Source: Rahnella sikkimica
GTDB lineage: Bacteria > Pseudomonadota > Gammaproteobacteria > Enterobacterales > Enterobacteriaceae
Direction: 5' to 3'
NCBI RefSeq assembly: GCF_002951615.1
Contig: NZ_CP019062.1
Span: 3,906,001 to 3,970,000 of the forward strand
Length of the DNA stretch: 64,000 nt
Shown: positions 1-9,672 of the stretch, in pieces
Layout: each line of letters opens with the position of its first letter
Position numbering within the stretch: the first letter of the stretch is position 1
The notes under the pieces: generated by a model
Database searches by the model: none
Seen by the model: the letters and a program-made list of their open reading frames with translations, nothing else
Told to the model about the DNA's origin: nothing
Position numbers and translations under genes: made by a program

Positions 1-138
1 TACAGCATGTTGCTGCTCGGTGCCTTAATGGTACTGATGATGATCTGGCGTCCGCAGGGCTTGCTGCCAATGAAACGTCCGCAACTGAAAATGAAATTGT
101 CGAAGAAAGAAATCGCCGATCAGGGGGAACAGGCATGA
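1..138 (+). CDS. livM: LivM, C-terminal end (partial)
   Basis: The window opens inside a reading frame that encodes a hydrophobic segment followed by a short basic tail and stops at 136-138. The C-terminal pattern (WRPQGLLP followed by Lys/Arg-rich residues) and the four-base ATGA overlap with livG fit the high-affinity branched-chain amino acid permease LivM. LivM pairs with LivH to form the inner-membrane channel of the Leu/Ile/Val ABC importer. Only about 45 residues are visible, so the assignment leans on the following livG and livF genes. Confidence 0.8.
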   Translation, partial: YSMLLLGALMVLMMIWRPQGLLPMKRPQLKMKLSKKEIADQGEQA

Positions 139-905
139 GCACGCAACCTCTGTTAGCCGTTGAAGGTTTGATGATGCGTTTTGGCGGCCTGCTGGCGGTC
201 AACAACGTGGCGCTGAACCTCAATCAGGGCGAAATTGTTTCCCTTATCGGCCCGAACGGTGCCGGTAAAACCACGGTATTTAACTGCCTGACCGGTTTCT
301 ACAAACCGAGCGGCGGCACCATCAAGCTGCGCGATCAGCATCTTGAAGGCCTGCCGGGGCAGAAAATTGCCCGCATGGGCGTGGTGCGTACCTTCCAGCA
401 CGTCCGCCTGTTCCGCGAAATGACGGTGATTGAAAACCTGCTGGTCGCGCAACATCAGCATCTGAAAAGTGGCGTTCTGGCCGGTCTGTTCAAAACGCCG
501 GGATTCCGTCGCGCAGAAGCCGAAGCGCTGGATCGCGCCGCCGACTGGCTCGAACGTGTGGGTTTACTCGAACTGGCGAACCGTCAGGCCGGTAATCTGG
601 CGTACGGCCAGCAACGCCGTCTGGAAATCGTCCGCTGTATGGTGACGCGTCCTGAAATCCTGATGCTCGATGAACCCGCTGCCGGTCTGAACCCGCGCGA
701 AACCGAAGAGCTGAACCAGCTGATTGCCGAACTGCGCAACCAGCACAGCGTATCTGTCCTGCTGATTGAGCACGACATGAAACTGGTGATGGGCATTTCC
801 GACCGTATCTACGTGGTGAATCAGGGTACGCCGCTGGCGCAGGGCACACCGGCTGAAATTCGTAATAATCCTGACGTGATCCGCGCCTATTTAGGCGAAG
901 GTTAA
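135..905 (+). CDS. livG: LivG, branched-chain amino acid ABC transporter ATPase
   Basis: This is a 256-residue ABC ATPase, one of the two that drive leucine/isoleucine/valine uptake with LivF at the cytoplasmic face of LivHM. Walker A (GPNGAGKTT) lies at residues 39-47, the Q-loop Gln at 88, an ABC signature of the Liv type (LAYGQQ) at 155-160, Walker B (ILMLDEP) at 175-181 and the switch His at 213. The length matches E. coli LivG (about 255). The start overlaps the livM stop (ATGA), which implies translational coupling; livF follows after 27 bases. No defect is visible. Confidence 0.96.
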   Translation: MSTQPLLAVEGLMMRFGGLLAVNNVALNLNQGEIVSLIGPNGAGKTTVFNCLTGFYKPSGGTIKLRDQHLEGLPGQKIARMGVVRTFQHVRLFREMTVIENLLVAQHQHLKSGVLAGLFKTPGFRRAEAEALDRAADWLERVGLLELANRQAGNLAYGQQRRLEIVRCMVTRPEILMLDEPAAGLNPRETEELNQLIAELRNQHSVSVLLIEHDMKLVMGISDRIYVVNQGTPLAQGTPAEIRNNPDVIRAYLGEG

Positions 906-932
906 TGGGCGAAGGGTAAGGGACAGAACAAG

Positions 933-1633
933 ATGTTGTCATTTAATCAGGTATCCGCCCATTACGGCAAAATCCAGGCGCTGCATGAAGTCAGCCTGAG
1001 CATTAACAAAGGGGAAATCGTCACGCTGATCGGCGCGAACGGCGCGGGGAAAACCACGCTGCTCGGCAGTTTATGTGGCGAACCACGTGCGTCGCACGGC
1101 GCGATTATTTTCGAAGGCCAGGACATCACTCAGTGGCAGACCGCCAAAATCATGCGCGGCGATATCGCGATTGTGCCGGAAGGCCGTCGCGTATTTTCGC
1201 GGATGACGGTGGAAGAGAATCTGGCGATGGGGGATTCTTTGCAACGCGCGATCAGTATCAGGTACGTCTGGAACGCGTGTATACGCTGTTCCCGCGTCTG
1301 AAGGAGCGCCGTCTGCAACGCTCGGGCACCATGTCCGGCGGCGAACAACAGATGCTGGCGATTGGCCGTGCGCTGATGAGCCAGCCGCGTTTGCTGCTGC
1401 TCGACGAGCCGTCGCTCGGTCTGGCGCCGATCATCATCCAGCAGATTTTTGACACTATCCAGCAACTGCGCGAAGAGGGGATGACCATCTTCCTGGTCGA
1501 GCAAAACGCCAATCAGGCGCTGAAACTCGCCGATCGCGGTTATGTGCTGGAGAACGGTCATGTGGTGCTGGAAGACACCGGCGCGGCATTACTGGCGAAC
1601 GAAGCGGTGCGTGCGGCCTATCTCGGCGCATAA
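933..1633 (+). pseudogene. livF: livF, branched-chain amino acid ABC ATPase, single-base frameshift
   Basis: Two overlapping frames together encode a full LivF-like ATPase. The first (from ATG 933) carries Walker A (GANGAGKTT) and runs to NLAMG. The second carries FFATRDQY onward, the signature (MSGGEQQ), Walker B (LLLLDEP) and the usual C-terminus. They meet at a G run (1229-1233) with five G where E. coli LivF (NLAMGGFF) needs six. Restoring one G gives 702 bp (233 aa), the family length. Either this is a real null or slippage mutation or a homopolymer base-call error; frwC has the same defect. As read, the product stops after about 122 residues without Walker B, so the Liv importer would lack one ATPase. 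Confidence 0.9.
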
Positions 1634-1670
1634 ATCCGCTTTGGATTTCGAAAATCTGTGATAAATCTAT

Positions 1671-1707
1671 AAAACCGCACGGCTGGCGCTTTGCGGTTTT
1701 TGTTTTG
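1671..1707 (+). terminator. Rho-independent terminator of the liv operon
   Basis: A perfect nine-base stem (AAAACCGCA at 1671-1679 pairing with TGCGGTTTT at 1692-1700) is followed by a T-rich run. It lies 38 bases past the livF stop. Confidence 0.85.
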
Positions 1708-1764
1708 CCTATAAATTAACATCTCTCACATTCTAATAACGTTGCATCTCTTCAGGAACATTTC

Positions 1765-2952
1765 ATGAACACAGAAGGTTTACTCGCCGCCCGTATGGTC
1801 AGGCTTAAAAGTTCAGCCATCCGGGAACTGCTGAAACACAGCAAAATGGAAGGCGTTATTTCACTGGCGGGTGGTATTCCTTCTTCGGCGCTGTTTGATT
1901 TTGATGGCCTGCGTGAAGCCACGCAGTTGGCGATCACCGAACAGCCGGAGCACGCATTTCAGTATGGCCTGACCGAAGGCAGTTATACGCTGCGTGAGCG
2001 TATAACTGAGCTTTGTCAGGAACGCGGCGTGGTGGCAAATCCCGATGATATCGTGGTGACCGCCGGTTCCCAGCAGGCGCTGGATCTGGTGATGCGCGCG
2101 GTAGTGAATCCGGAGGATATTTTTGTGGTGGAGCGCCCGACCTATCTGGCCGCACTGCAAACGCTGGAACTGGCTGAGGCCAACATCCTTTCTGTCGGCA
2201 CTGACGGCGACGGCATGATTGTCGATGAGCTGGCCGAGCTGCTGAAAACCCGCAAAATCAAAGGCGTGTATCTGGTGCCGACGTTTGGTAACCCGAGCGG
2301 CGTGACCCTGAGCCGTGCGCGTCGTGAACAGCTGGTTCAGCTGGCGTCCAAACATGAATTCCTGATTGTGGAAGATGATCCGTACGGCGAACTGCGTTTC
2401 ACCGACGAGCGTCAGCCAACGCTGTTTGAGCTGTCGAAAGCGCTGTTTGGCCATGCCGACAACATCATCTACACCTCCACGTTTTCCAAAATTCTGGCAC
2501 CGGGTCTGCGTCTGGGCTGGGTCATCATGCCTGACTGGCTGCTGCACAAAGTTGCCATCATCAAGCAGGCGGCCGATTTGCACGCCAGCGCGCTGTCACA
2601 GTCGATTGCTGAATGTTATCTCGGTCTGGGCCGTCTGCCTGCGCAAATCGAAACGATTCGTGCCGCGTACAAAAAGAAATGTCAGATTCTGGCGGAGTTG
2701 CTGGAACGTGAACTGGGCGACGTGCTGACGTTTGAATATCCGAAAGGCGGCATGTTCCTGTGGGCGCGTTTCCGCGAGCCGCGCAACTGCGCCGAGTGGA
2801 TGAAAAAGACGCTGGAGCAGGGCGTGGTGTTTGTGCCGGGCGAGTTCTTCTATGCCGATAACCCGGATCACTCGACCTTCCGCCTGTCGTTCGCCACCGC
2901 GACCGAAGAGCAGATGCACGAGGCCGTTGCCCGCCTGAAACGCGCGCTGTAA
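1765..2952 (+). CDS. PLP-dependent class I/II aminotransferase (LysN / KAT-II type)
   Basis: A 395-residue fold-type I aminotransferase. It has the substrate-side GGIPS segment near residues 36-40, the NPSG cofactor motif at 176-179, the DDPYGEL segment at 204-210 (Asp205 and Tyr207 would contact PLP) and the Schiff-base lysine at 242 in TFSKILAPGLRLGW. There is no N-terminal GntR domain, so this is the stand-alone enzyme and not a MocR-type regulator. Relatives act on 2-aminoadipate, kynurenine, valine or aromatic amino acids; the substrate cannot be read from the sequence. The gene is monocistronic, between the liv terminator and its own terminator at 2977. Its place next to the Liv importer is compatible with a branched-chain substrate but does not prove it. 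Confidence 0.88.
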   Translation: MNTEGLLAARMVRLKSSAIRELLKHSKMEGVISLAGGIPSSALFDFDGLREATQLAITEQPEHAFQYGLTEGSYTLRERITELCQERGVVANPDDIVVTAGSQQALDLVMRAVVNPEDIFVVERPTYLAALQTLELAEANILSVGTDGDGMIVDELAELLKTRKIKGVYLVPTFGNPSGVTLSRARREQLVQLASKHEFLIVEDDPYGELRFTDERQPTLFELSKALFGHADNIIYTSTFSKILAPGLRLGWVIMPDWLLHKVAIIKQAADLHASALSQSIAECYLGLGRLPAQIETIRAAYKKKCQILAELLERELGDVLTFEYPKGGMFLWARFREPRNCAEWMKKTLEQGVVFVPGEFFYADNPDHSTFRLSFATATEEQMHEAVARLKRAL

Positions 2953-2976
2953 AACCCCCTGTTTACCCATCTTTAT

Positions 2977-3012
2977 AAGGCGCATCGCTTACCCGATGCG
3001 CCTTCTTTTTTG
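2977..3012 (+). terminator. Rho-independent terminator after the aminotransferase gene
   Basis: A perfect eleven-base stem (AAGGCGCATCG at 2977-2987 with CGATGCGCCTT at 2994-3004) and a six-base loop precede a T run at 3003-3012. Confidence 0.92.
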
Positions 3013-3042
3013 CCATATGTTCGTCACCTGCACTTCATGCTG

Positions 3043-3082
3043 CTGTAACGTTAATGTCATTTAACTGTTATTTATCTGTAAT
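3043..3082 (+). promoter_or_regulatory. Tandem Pho box (PhoB operator) upstream of ugpB
   Basis: Four seven-base units recur at exact eleven-base steps, each followed by four A/T-rich bases: CTGTAAC at 3043, ATGTCAT at 3054, CTGTTAT at 3065 and CTGTAAT at 3076. The Pho box consensus is CTGTCAT repeats spaced eleven bases apart, and E. coli ugp is a known PhoB target. The array lies about 90 bases before the ugpB start. This predicts induction by phosphate starvation. Confidence 0.88.
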
Positions 3083-3174
3083 TTAGCCGTGTCATGTTAC
3101 CTCCGCATAAAAACGTTTCTCAATACCCCATTTATCTCTGCCCCTTTTACACCAGCAGAATTCAGGAGACAGGC

Positions 3175-4488
3175 ATGTTCATCAATCTCAAAAAAACGGT
3201 CATCGGCACCGCGCTGACGCTGGCTTTTAGCGCCAACGCTTTTGCTGTAACAGAAATTCCTTTCTGGCATTCCATGGACGGCGAATTAGGCAAAGAAGTG
3301 AACTCGCTGGCCGACCGTTTTAACCAGACGCACCCTGATGTCAAAATCGTGCCTGTCTACAAAGGTAAATACGACGAAAGCCTGGCGGCCGGTATTGCGG
3401 CATACCGCACCGGTAATGCGCCCGCCATCCTGCAGGTTTACGAAGTGGGCACCGCGACCATGATGGCGAGCAAAGCCATCAAACCGGTCTACGAAGTGTT
3501 CAGCGATGCCGGCATTAAAGAAGACGTTTCCCAGTTTGTGCCGACCGTCTCCGGCTACTACTCCGATTCCAAAGGCCGCCTGTTATCGCAGCCTTTCAAC
3601 AGCTCCACGCCGGTGCTGTATTACAACAAAGACGCCTTTAAGAAAGCCGGTCTGAACCCGGATCAGCCGCCAAAAACCTGGCAGGACATGGCGGTTTACA
3701 CCGAGAAACTGCGCGAAGCGGGCATGAAATGTGGCTACGCCAGCGGCTGGCAGGGTTGGATTCAGATTGAAAACTTCAGCGCCTGGCACAGCCTGCCGAT
3801 CGCGACCAAAAATAACGGTTTCGATGGCGCTGATGCGGTTCTGGAATTCAACAAACCCGAGCAAATCAAACATATCCAGATGCTCGAAGACATGAACAAA
3901 AAAGGTGATTTCACCTATTTTGGTCGTAAAGACGAATCCACCGCCAAGTTCTATAACGGTGATTGCGCGATGACCACCGCGTCTTCCGGTTCTCTGGCTG
4001 ATATCCGTCAGTATTCCAAATTCAACTACGGCGTAGGCATGATGCCTTACGACGCAGACGTCAAAGGCGCACCACAGAACGCCATCATCGGCGGTGCAAG
4101 CCTGTGGGTGATGAACGGTAAAGACAAAGACACCTACAAAGGCGTTGCCGAATTCCTGCAATTCCTGACCACACCGGAAATCGCCGCTGAATGGCACCAG
4201 AAAACCGGTTATCTGCCGGTGACCACTGCCGCGTATGAGCTGACCAAAAAAGAAGGCTTCTACGAGAAGAACCCGGGTTCTGACGTTGCCACCCGCCAGA
4301 TGCTGAACAAACCGCCATTACCGTTCACCAAAGGTCTGCGTCTGGGCAACATGCCACAGATTCGTACCATCGTGGACGAGGAACTGGAAAGCGTCTGGAG
4401 CGGCAAGAAAACGGCGAAAGAAGCGTTAGATACAGCGGTACAGCGCGGGAATTTATTACTGCGTCGCTTCGAAGCCTCTACCAAGTAA
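3175..4488 (+). CDS. ugpB: UgpB, sn-glycerol-3-phosphate periplasmic binding protein
   Basis: A 437-residue solute-binding protein (E. coli UgpB 438) that captures glycerol-3-phosphate and glycerophosphodiesters in the periplasm. The ATG at 3175 follows CAGGAGA and begins a classical signal peptide: Lys6-Lys7, a hydrophobic core, and probable cleavage after SANAFA (about residue 24). The mature part opens [10 protein letters not shown], typical of UgpB. The reading frame stays open upstream to 3094, but that extension would bury the signal peptide, so the internal ATG is preferred. First gene of ugpBAECQ, under the Pho box at 3043-3082, and separated from ugpA by a 170-base repeat-rich gap. 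Confidence 0.96.
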   Translation: MFINLKKTVIGTALTLAFSANAFAVTEIPFWHSMDGELGKEVNSLADRFNQTHPDVKIVPVYKGKYDESLAAGIAAYRTGNAPAILQVYEVGTATMMASKAIKPVYEVFSDAGIKEDVSQFVPTVSGYYSDSKGRLLSQPFNSSTPVLYYNKDAFKKAGLNPDQPPKTWQDMAVYTEKLREAGMKCGYASGWQGWIQIENFSAWHSLPIATKNNGFDGADAVLEFNKPEQIKHIQMLEDMNKKGDFTYFGRKDESTAKFYNGDCAMTTASSGSLADIRQYSKFNYGVGMMPYDADVKGAPQNAIIGGASLWVMNGKDKDTYKGVAEFLQFLTTPEIAAEWHQKTGYLPVTTAAYELTKKEGFYEKNPGSDVATRQMLNKPPLPFTKGLRLGNMPQIRTIVDEELESVWSGKKTAKEALDTAVQRGNLLLRRFEASTK

Positions 4489-4495
4489 TTTTCTT

Positions 4496-4629
4496 GCTCC
4501 TCCCCCTGCGAAGGGGGAGGCCGGGAGGGGGTTTAGCAAACGACTGAGTTGTCATTAATACCCCACCCCAACCCTCCCCTTCGCAGGGGAGGGAGCAAAA
4601 CAGCCTCCCGCTTCGCAGGGGAGGAGCAA
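4496..4629. repeat. GC-rich palindromic repeat element between ugpB and ugpA
   Basis: Three related hairpins of the form CCTCCCC-tgcgaag-GGGGAGG lie at 4499-4520, 4572-4593 and 4604-4624. The first two sit in mirrored orientation around an unpaired centre (about 4536-4560), with outer GCTCC/GGAGC ends, so 4496-4598 is one large imperfect inverted repeat. The third is a partial extra copy followed by the same GAGCAAAA tail. This resembles REP/BIME-type intergenic repeats. Its position after the binding-protein gene resembles REP elements placed after malE, where such hairpins protect upstream mRNA; that role is inferred here. Confidence 0.85.
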
Positions 4630-4658
4630 AACCCCACCGTATCAACGAGTAAACCATT

Positions 4659-5546
4659 ATGAGTTCACACCGTCCCGGTTTTGGTTGCAGCTGGCTGCCT
4701 TACGCACTGGTATTGCCGCAGCTGCTGATCACCGCGATATTCTTCCTGTGGCCTGCGGGGCAGGCGCTGTGGTATTCGGTGCAGACGCTGGATCCGTTCG
4801 GGCTTTCCAGCACTTTTGCGGGCATGACGAACTTCACGCAGCTGTTTCAGGATCCGTACTATCTCGACTCCTTCTACACCACGCTGAAATTCAGCTTTAT
4901 GGTGGCCTTTTTCGGGCTGGTGCTGTCGCTGTTTTTCGCCGCGCTGGTCGATCACGTTATTCGCGGTAGCCGGATTTATCAGACGCTGATGATCCTGCCG
5001 TACGCCGTTGCGCCCGCTGTGGCCGCCGTATTGTGGATGTTCCTCTTCAGCCCCGGCCTTGGCCTGATTTCGCATTTCCTCGGTTCTATCGGCTACAACT
5101 GGAACCACGCGCAAAACAGCGGTCAGGCGATGTTCCTGGTCGTGCTCGCGTCGGTCTGGAAGCAAATCAGCTACAACTTCCTGTTCTTTCTGGCGGCGTT
5201 GCAGTCGATCCCGAAATCGCTGGTGGAAGCGGCGGCTATCGACGGCGCGGGCCCTGTGCGACGTTTCTTCAATCTGGTGTTACCGCTGATTTCGCCGGTC
5301 AGTTTCTTCCTGCTGGTGGTAAATCTGGTCTACGCCTTTTTTGATACGTTCCCGGTAATTGACGCCGCGACGGGCGGTGGCCCGGTTCAGGCAACCACAA
5401 CCCTGATTTACAAAGTCTACCGCGAAGGTTTCTCCGGTCTGGACTTATCCAGTTCCGCTGCGCAGTCCGTCATTCTGATGATGCTGGTGATCGGCCTGAC
5501 GTTCATTCAGTTCCGCTTTGTCGAGCGTAAGGTGCGTTACCAATGA
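4659..5546 (+). CDS. ugpA: UgpA, glycerol-3-phosphate ABC permease
   Basis: A 295-residue inner-membrane permease of the MalF/UgpA type with about six hydrophobic segments. The cytoplasmic EAA loop (EAAAIDGAG) starts near residue 190; it is the coupling helix contacting the UgpC ATPase. It pairs with UgpE to form the translocation path. The start ATG at 4659 lies just past the palindromic repeat, and the stop overlaps the ugpE start by four bases (ATGA). The length equals E. coli UgpA (295). Confidence 0.96.
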   Translation: MSSHRPGFGCSWLPYALVLPQLLITAIFFLWPAGQALWYSVQTLDPFGLSSTFAGMTNFTQLFQDPYYLDSFYTTLKFSFMVAFFGLVLSLFFAALVDHVIRGSRIYQTLMILPYAVAPAVAAVLWMFLFSPGLGLISHFLGSIGYNWNHAQNSGQAMFLVVLASVWKQISYNFLFFLAALQSIPKSLVEAAAIDGAGPVRRFFNLVLPLISPVSFFLLVVNLVYAFFDTFPVIDAATGGGPVQATTTLIYKVYREGFSGLDLSSSAAQSVILMMLVIGLTFIQFRFVERKVRYQ

Positions 5547-6388
5547 TTGAAAACCGCAGAGGGCTGGATATTTTCAGCCACCTCATGTTGCTGCTCGGCG
5601 TGCTGGTGATTTTGTTCCCGCTGTACGTCGCGTTTGTGGCGGCGTCGCTGGATAACAAACAGATTTTCGACGTGCCAATGACGCTGATCCCCGGCGGTCA
5701 TTTGTGGGAAAACATCAGCACCATCTGGACGCAGGGCGCGGGTAACAACAGCCCGGCATTTGGCCGCCTGCTGATCAACAGTTTTATTATGGCGATGGTG
5801 ATTACCGTCGGGAAAATATCGGTCTCAATGCTCTCAGCTTACGCGATTGTCTATTTCCGTTTCCCGCTGCGTAACCTGTTCTTTTGGCTGATTTTCATGA
5901 CGCTGATGCTGCCGGTGGAAGTGCGTATTTTCCCGACCGTTCAGGTGATCGCCAATCTGCATATGCTCGACAGCTACACCGGCCTGACGTTACCGCTGAT
6001 GGCGTCGGCAACGGCGACGTTCCTGTTCCGCCAGTTCTTTATGACCCTGCCGGATGAGCTGCTCGAAGCGGCACGTATCGACGGCGCGGGCGCGATGCGC
6101 TTCTTCTGGGACATCGTGCTGCCGCTGTCTAAAACCAATCTGGCCGCACTGTTCGTCATCACCTTTATCTATGGCTGGAACCAGTATCTGTGGCCGATTC
6201 TGATCACCAGTGATGCCTCGATGGGCACGGCGGTGGCGGGGATTAAAAGCATGATCTCCTCAGGCGACGGCTCGACCCAATGGAATCAGGTGATGGCAGC
6301 CATGATCCTAACCTTATTGCCACCGCTGGCGGTGGTGCTCCTGATGCAGCGCTGGTTTGTGCGCGGTCTGGTAGACAGTGAGAAGTAA
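5543..6388 (+). CDS. ugpE: UgpE, glycerol-3-phosphate ABC permease
   Basis: A 281-residue MalG-type permease, the same length as E. coli UgpE. It shows an N-terminal membrane anchor ([21 protein letters not shown] near residues 14-34), further membrane segments, and the EAA coupling motif (EAARIDGAG) around residue 174. Its ATG overlaps the ugpA stop codon, so the two permease halves are probably made in equal amounts by translational coupling. ugpC follows after six bases. Confidence 0.96.
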   Translation: MIENRRGLDIFSHLMLLLGVLVILFPLYVAFVAASLDNKQIFDVPMTLIPGGHLWENISTIWTQGAGNNSPAFGRLLINSFIMAMVITVGKISVSMLSAYAIVYFRFPLRNLFFWLIFMTLMLPVEVRIFPTVQVIANLHMLDSYTGLTLPLMASATATFLFRQFFMTLPDELLEAARIDGAGAMRFFWDIVLPLSKTNLAALFVITFIYGWNQYLWPILITSDASMGTAVAGIKSMISSGDGSTQWNQVMAAMILTLLPPLAVVLLMQRWFVRGLVDSEK

Positions 6389-6394
6389 ACCGAA

Positions 6395-7468
6395 ATGGCA
6401 AATTTGAAATTACAGGCAGTGACCAAGTCTTACGACGGCAAAAACCAGATTATCCAGAGCATTGATCTGGACGTGGCCGACGGTGAATTCATCGTCATGG
6501 TCGGGCCATCCGGTTGCGGGAAATCCACGCTCCTGCGTATGGTGGCCGGGCTGGAGCGCACGACGTCCGGTGATATTTACATTAACGACCAGCGCGTCAC
6601 CGATCTGGAGCCGAAAGATCGCGGCATTGCGATGGTGTTCCAGAACTACGCGCTGTATCCGCACATGAGCGTGTTCGACAATATGGCATACGGCCTGAAA
6701 ATCCGCGGTTTCGGCAAGGCCCAGATCCAGGCGCGCGTGGAAGAAGCGGCGCGAATTCTCGAACTCGGCCCGCTGCTGAAACGTAAACCGCGCGAGCTTT
6801 CCGGCGGTCAGCGTCAGCGCGTCGCGATGGGGCGCGCCATTGTGCGTGAACCGGCGGTTTTCCTGTTCGACGAACCGCTCTCAAACCTTGATGCCAAACT
6901 GCGCGTCCAGATGCGCCTCGAATTGCAGGATTTGCATCGCCGCCTGCGCACCACCAGTTTGTATGTCACGCACGATCAGGTTGAGGCGATGACGCTGGCA
7001 GAACGCGTCATTGTGATGAACAAAGGTATCGCCGAGCAGATTGGCACGCCGTCGGAAGTTTATCGCCGTCCGGCCAGCCTGTTTGTCGCCAGTTTTATCG
7101 GCTCTCCGGCCATGAATTTACTGCCCGGCCAGCTGACCACTGACGGCACGTCGCTGGTGATGGAAGGCGGTTTTGAGCTTCCGCTGCCGGTTCCGCGCCC
7201 GGAATGGGGCGGCCGCGAACTGACGGTCGGCATTCGCCCTGAACATATTCAGATGACGGACGACACGCAAAACGGCATTCCGATGGTGCTCAATACGCTG
7301 GAATTGCTGGGCGCAGATAATCTGGCGCACGGCAAACTGGCGGGCAGCGGCGTTGTGGTGCGTTTATCGCATGAAGTATTTCCTGCCACCGGTTCGCTGT
7401 TACGCTTGGTTTTCCCGACGAAAGCGTTACACTTTTTCGATACCAACAGCGGATTACGGATGGAATGA
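6395..7468 (+). CDS. ugpC: UgpC, glycerol-3-phosphate ABC transporter ATPase
   Basis: A 357-residue MalK-type ATPase that energises UgpAE. Walker A (GPSGCGKST) lies at residues 37-45, the signature LSGGQRQ near 134-140, Walker B ([12 protein letters not shown]) near 155-166 and the switch His in YVTHDQVEA. The C-terminal third is the OB-fold (TOBE) regulatory domain of the MalK class (GIRPEHI near 283). In E. coli UgpC and MalK are partly interchangeable. The stop overlaps the ugpQ start by four bases. Confidence 0.96.
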   Translation: MANLKLQAVTKSYDGKNQIIQSIDLDVADGEFIVMVGPSGCGKSTLLRMVAGLERTTSGDIYINDQRVTDLEPKDRGIAMVFQNYALYPHMSVFDNMAYGLKIRGFGKAQIQARVEEAARILELGPLLKRKPRELSGGQRQRVAMGRAIVREPAVFLFDEPLSNLDAKLRVQMRLELQDLHRRLRTTSLYVTHDQVEAMTLAERVIVMNKGIAEQIGTPSEVYRRPASLFVASFIGSPAMNLLPGQLTTDGTSLVMEGGFELPLPVPRPEWGGRELTVGIRPEHIQMTDDTQNGIPMVLNTLELLGADNLAHGKLAGSGVVVRLSHEVFPATGSLLRLVFPTKALHFFDTNSGLRME

Positions 7469-8211
7469 ACATGAAAGCCTGGCCTTATCCTCGCATTGTG
7501 GCGCACCGCGGTGGCGGTGCTCTGGCACCGGAAAACACGCTGGCGGCTATCGACGTGGGCGCGAAATACGGTCACACGATGATCGAATTTGACGCCAAAC
7601 TGGCGCAGGATGGCGAAATTTTCTTACTGCACGATGACACGCTGAACCGCACCAGTAATGGCTGGGGCGTGGCGGGCGAATTGCCGTGGGAAAAACTCGA
7701 ACGGCTCGACGCCGGTGACTGGTTCGGCGCAGAGTTCAAAGGAGAAAAACTCCCGCTGCTGTCGCAGGTCGCCGAACGTTGTGCGCGCCACAACATGATG
7801 GTGAATATCGAAATCAAACCGACGACCGGGCTGAATGAAAAAACCGGAACCGACGTCGCGCTGGCCGCCCGTGAACTGTGGAAAAACCAGGCCGTGCCGC
7901 CGCTGCTTTCTTCCTTTGAATTCGATGCGCTGGTCGCCGCCAAAAAAGCTGCTCCTGAGCTTCCGCGCGGTCTGCTGATCGACACATGGCACGAAAACTG
8001 GAAAGCGCTGACCGACGAACTGGAATGCGCGTCGCTGCATCTCAATCACAAACTGCTCAATGAAGAACGCGTGAAAGCGATCAAAGCCGCCGGGCTGCAT
8101 ATTCTGGTGTATACCGTGAATAACCCGGACCGCGCCCGCGAGTTACTGCGCTGGGGCGTGGATTGCATCTGTACGGATAAGATTGATGTGATCGGGCCGG
8201 ATTTTGAGTAA
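7465..8211 (+). CDS. ugpQ: UgpQ, cytoplasmic glycerophosphodiester phosphodiesterase
   Basis: A 248-residue GDPD-family TIM barrel that cuts glycerophosphodiesters imported by UgpBAEC into glycerol-3-phosphate and an alcohol. The N-terminal catalytic signature is complete: His14-Arg15 in [13 protein letters not shown], Glu41 and Asp43 in EFDAK (metal ligands), and His56 in [11 protein letters not shown]. No signal peptide is present, as expected for the cytoplasmic enzyme (GlpQ is the periplasmic one). The ATG at 7465 overlaps the ugpC stop; an ATG six bases later is an alternative. Last gene of the operon. Confidence 0.95.
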   Translation: MNMKAWPYPRIVAHRGGGALAPENTLAAIDVGAKYGHTMIEFDAKLAQDGEIFLLHDDTLNRTSNGWGVAGELPWEKLERLDAGDWFGAEFKGEKLPLLSQVAERCARHNMMVNIEIKPTTGLNEKTGTDVALAARELWKNQAVPPLLSSFEFDALVAAKKAAPELPRGLLIDTWHENWKALTDELECASLHLNHKLLNEERVKAIKAAGLHILVYTVNNPDRARELLRWGVDCICTDKIDVIGPDFE

Positions 8212-8234
8212 ATCGCGGCGATAACATGCGGAAA

Positions 8235-8258
8235 CAGGCGTGGAAAATGCCACGCCTG
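8235..8258. terminator. Hairpin between convergent ugpQ and yhhA
   Basis: A perfect nine-base stem (CAGGCGTGG at 8235-8243, CCACGCCTG at 8250-8258) with a six-base loop lies between the two converging genes. It is a plausible bidirectional terminator, although the T tract is weak on both strands. Confidence 0.6.
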
Positions 8259-8267
8259 ATGAAATCA

Positions 8268-8570
8268 TTAAGGCGTCTGATTTAACTTCTGATTCAGCGT
8301 CTGGTTATTCTGCTGGATCTGCAACCGTTGCTGGTTGCTCTGAATTTGTGATCTCAGCTTAAGTTGCTGCTGTTGCTGGCTGCTGCGCAGATCCTGTTCC
8401 TGCTGACGCTTTTGCATCTGCTGATTAACCTGCTGCTGTTGCTGCATCCGTTGTTGTGACGGATTGGTCAGCAGCGGATCGTTCGGATTAGGCACTTTCT
8501 CGACCGCGCTGGCCGTATGAACGGCGAACAACAACGGCAGGGCGGCGATGATTCCATGCATGAATTTCAT
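8268..8570 (-). CDS. yhhA: YhhA-like small secreted Gln-rich protein (DUF2756)
   Basis: A 100-residue protein with a signal peptide (MKFMHGIIAALPLLFAVHTA, cleavage near SAVEKVP) followed by a mature part that is almost entirely Gln/Leu/Asn/Arg, predicted helical or disordered. The ATG at 8570 is preferred over the one five codons upstream because GGAG lies nine bases before it. E. coli yhhA also sits beside ugpQ and has the same VPNPNDPLL start to the mature region, which identifies the family. Function unknown; the product is probably periplasmic. The orientation is convergent with ugpQ. Confidence 0.85.
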   Translation of the reverse strand: MKFMHGIIAALPLLFAVHTASAVEKVPNPNDPLLTNPSQQRMQQQQQVNQQMQKRQQEQDLRSSQQQQQLKLRSQIQSNQQRLQIQQNNQTLNQKLNQTP

Positions 8571-8772
8571 TTGGTTATTCTCCATTTCCAGTCATCCCTT
8601 AAGTGTATGCCATCACACCTCAGGGTGTGAGATTTCACGGCACGAATCCCTCAAAGCGTGGGGATGCTCTCGTTTGCTCTATAATTGACCATATGTAAAC
8701 CACCTTCACGCGCCGCGGTTATCCGCATTCCGTTACAATCGTGCATCTCTTACATTTTAGGGCTCAACTGCC

Positions 8773-9672
8773 GTGCCTTTACTTATTATCACCACTATTT
8801 TGTGGGCCTTTTCGTTCAGCCTGATCGGGGTTTATCTGGCCGGACAGGTCGACAGCGTCTTCGCCGTGCTGGTCCGTTTAGGGCTGGCGGCGCTGGTCTT
8901 CCTGCCGTTCCTGCGCTGGAAAGGCCATCAGCTCACCACCATTTTGCTGTATATGGCGGTCGGCGCGATGCAGCTTGGCATCATGTATCTCATCAGCTTT
9001 GAAGCGTATCTGTACCTGTCGGTGCCGGAATTCCTGCTGTTTACGGTGATGACGCCGCTGTACGTGACGCTGATTTATGACCTGATCAGCGGGCGCAAAA
9101 TCCGTATCGGCTACGCGCTGAGCGCGCTGCTGGCGGTGGCCGGTGCGGCGATTATCCGTTACGACCACATCAGCGAACATTTCATCATTGGCCTGCTGCT
9201 GGTGCAGGCGGCGAACATCTGTTTTGCCATCGGTCAGGTGGGATACAAACGACTGATGGAAACCCGTCCGGTGCCGCAACATACGGCGTTTTCGTGGTTT
9301 TATATCGGTGCGCTGATGTGTGCCGTCGTGGCCTGGTTCTTGTGGGGGAATCCGCAAAAACTGCCGACCACGGATCTGCAATGGGGCATTCTGGTGTGGC
9401 TGGGGATTGGCGCGTCGGGGCTGGGGTATTTCATGTGGAACTACGGGGCTACGCAGGTGGACGCCGGAACGCTGGGGATTATGAACAACTTTCACGTCCC
9501 GGCCGGGCTGCTGGTCAATCTGGCGATCTGGCAGCAGCAGCCTCACTGGCCGAGTTTTATCCTCGGTGCGGCGGTGATTATGTCCTCACTGTGGGTACAC
9601 CGGCGTTGGGTCGTGCCGCGTCGCGAACAAACGGCAGATGATCGCACGCGTGCTGCCGCGCCGAACGAATAA
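8773..9672 (+). CDS. yigM: YigM/BioP-type EamA-family transporter (probable biotin uptake)
   Basis: A 299-residue membrane protein with ten hydrophobic segments in two EamA/DMT repeats. The N-terminus [14 protein letters not shown] matches E. coli YigM, which is reported to import biotin, and the gene lies next to metR as in E. coli. Translation starts at GTG 8773; no ATG fits before the first membrane helix. The 3' end overlaps the converging metR gene by 95 bases, giving a potential antisense region. Substrate assignment rests on orthology. Confidence 0.85.
   Translation: MPLLIITTILWAFSFSLIGVYLAGQVDSVFAVLVRLGLAALVFLPFLRWKGHQLTTILLYMAVGAMQLGIMYLISFEAYLYLSVPEFLLFTVMTPLYVTLIYDLISGRKIRIGYALSALLAVAGAAIIRYDHISEHFIIGLLLVQAANICFAIGQVGYKRLMETRPVPQHTAFSWFYIGALMCAVVAWFLWGNPQKLPTTDLQWGILVWLGIGASGLGYFMWNYGATQVDAGTLGIMNNFHVPAGLLVNLAIWQQQPHWPSFILGAAVIMSSLWVHRRWVVPRREQTADDRTRAAAPNE

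Noticed and set aside
1227..1240. Programmed ribosomal frameshifting in livF
   Set aside because: There is no slippery heptamer with a downstream pseudoknot, LivF homologues are read in one frame, and the missing base lies in a homopolymer shared with the frwC defect.
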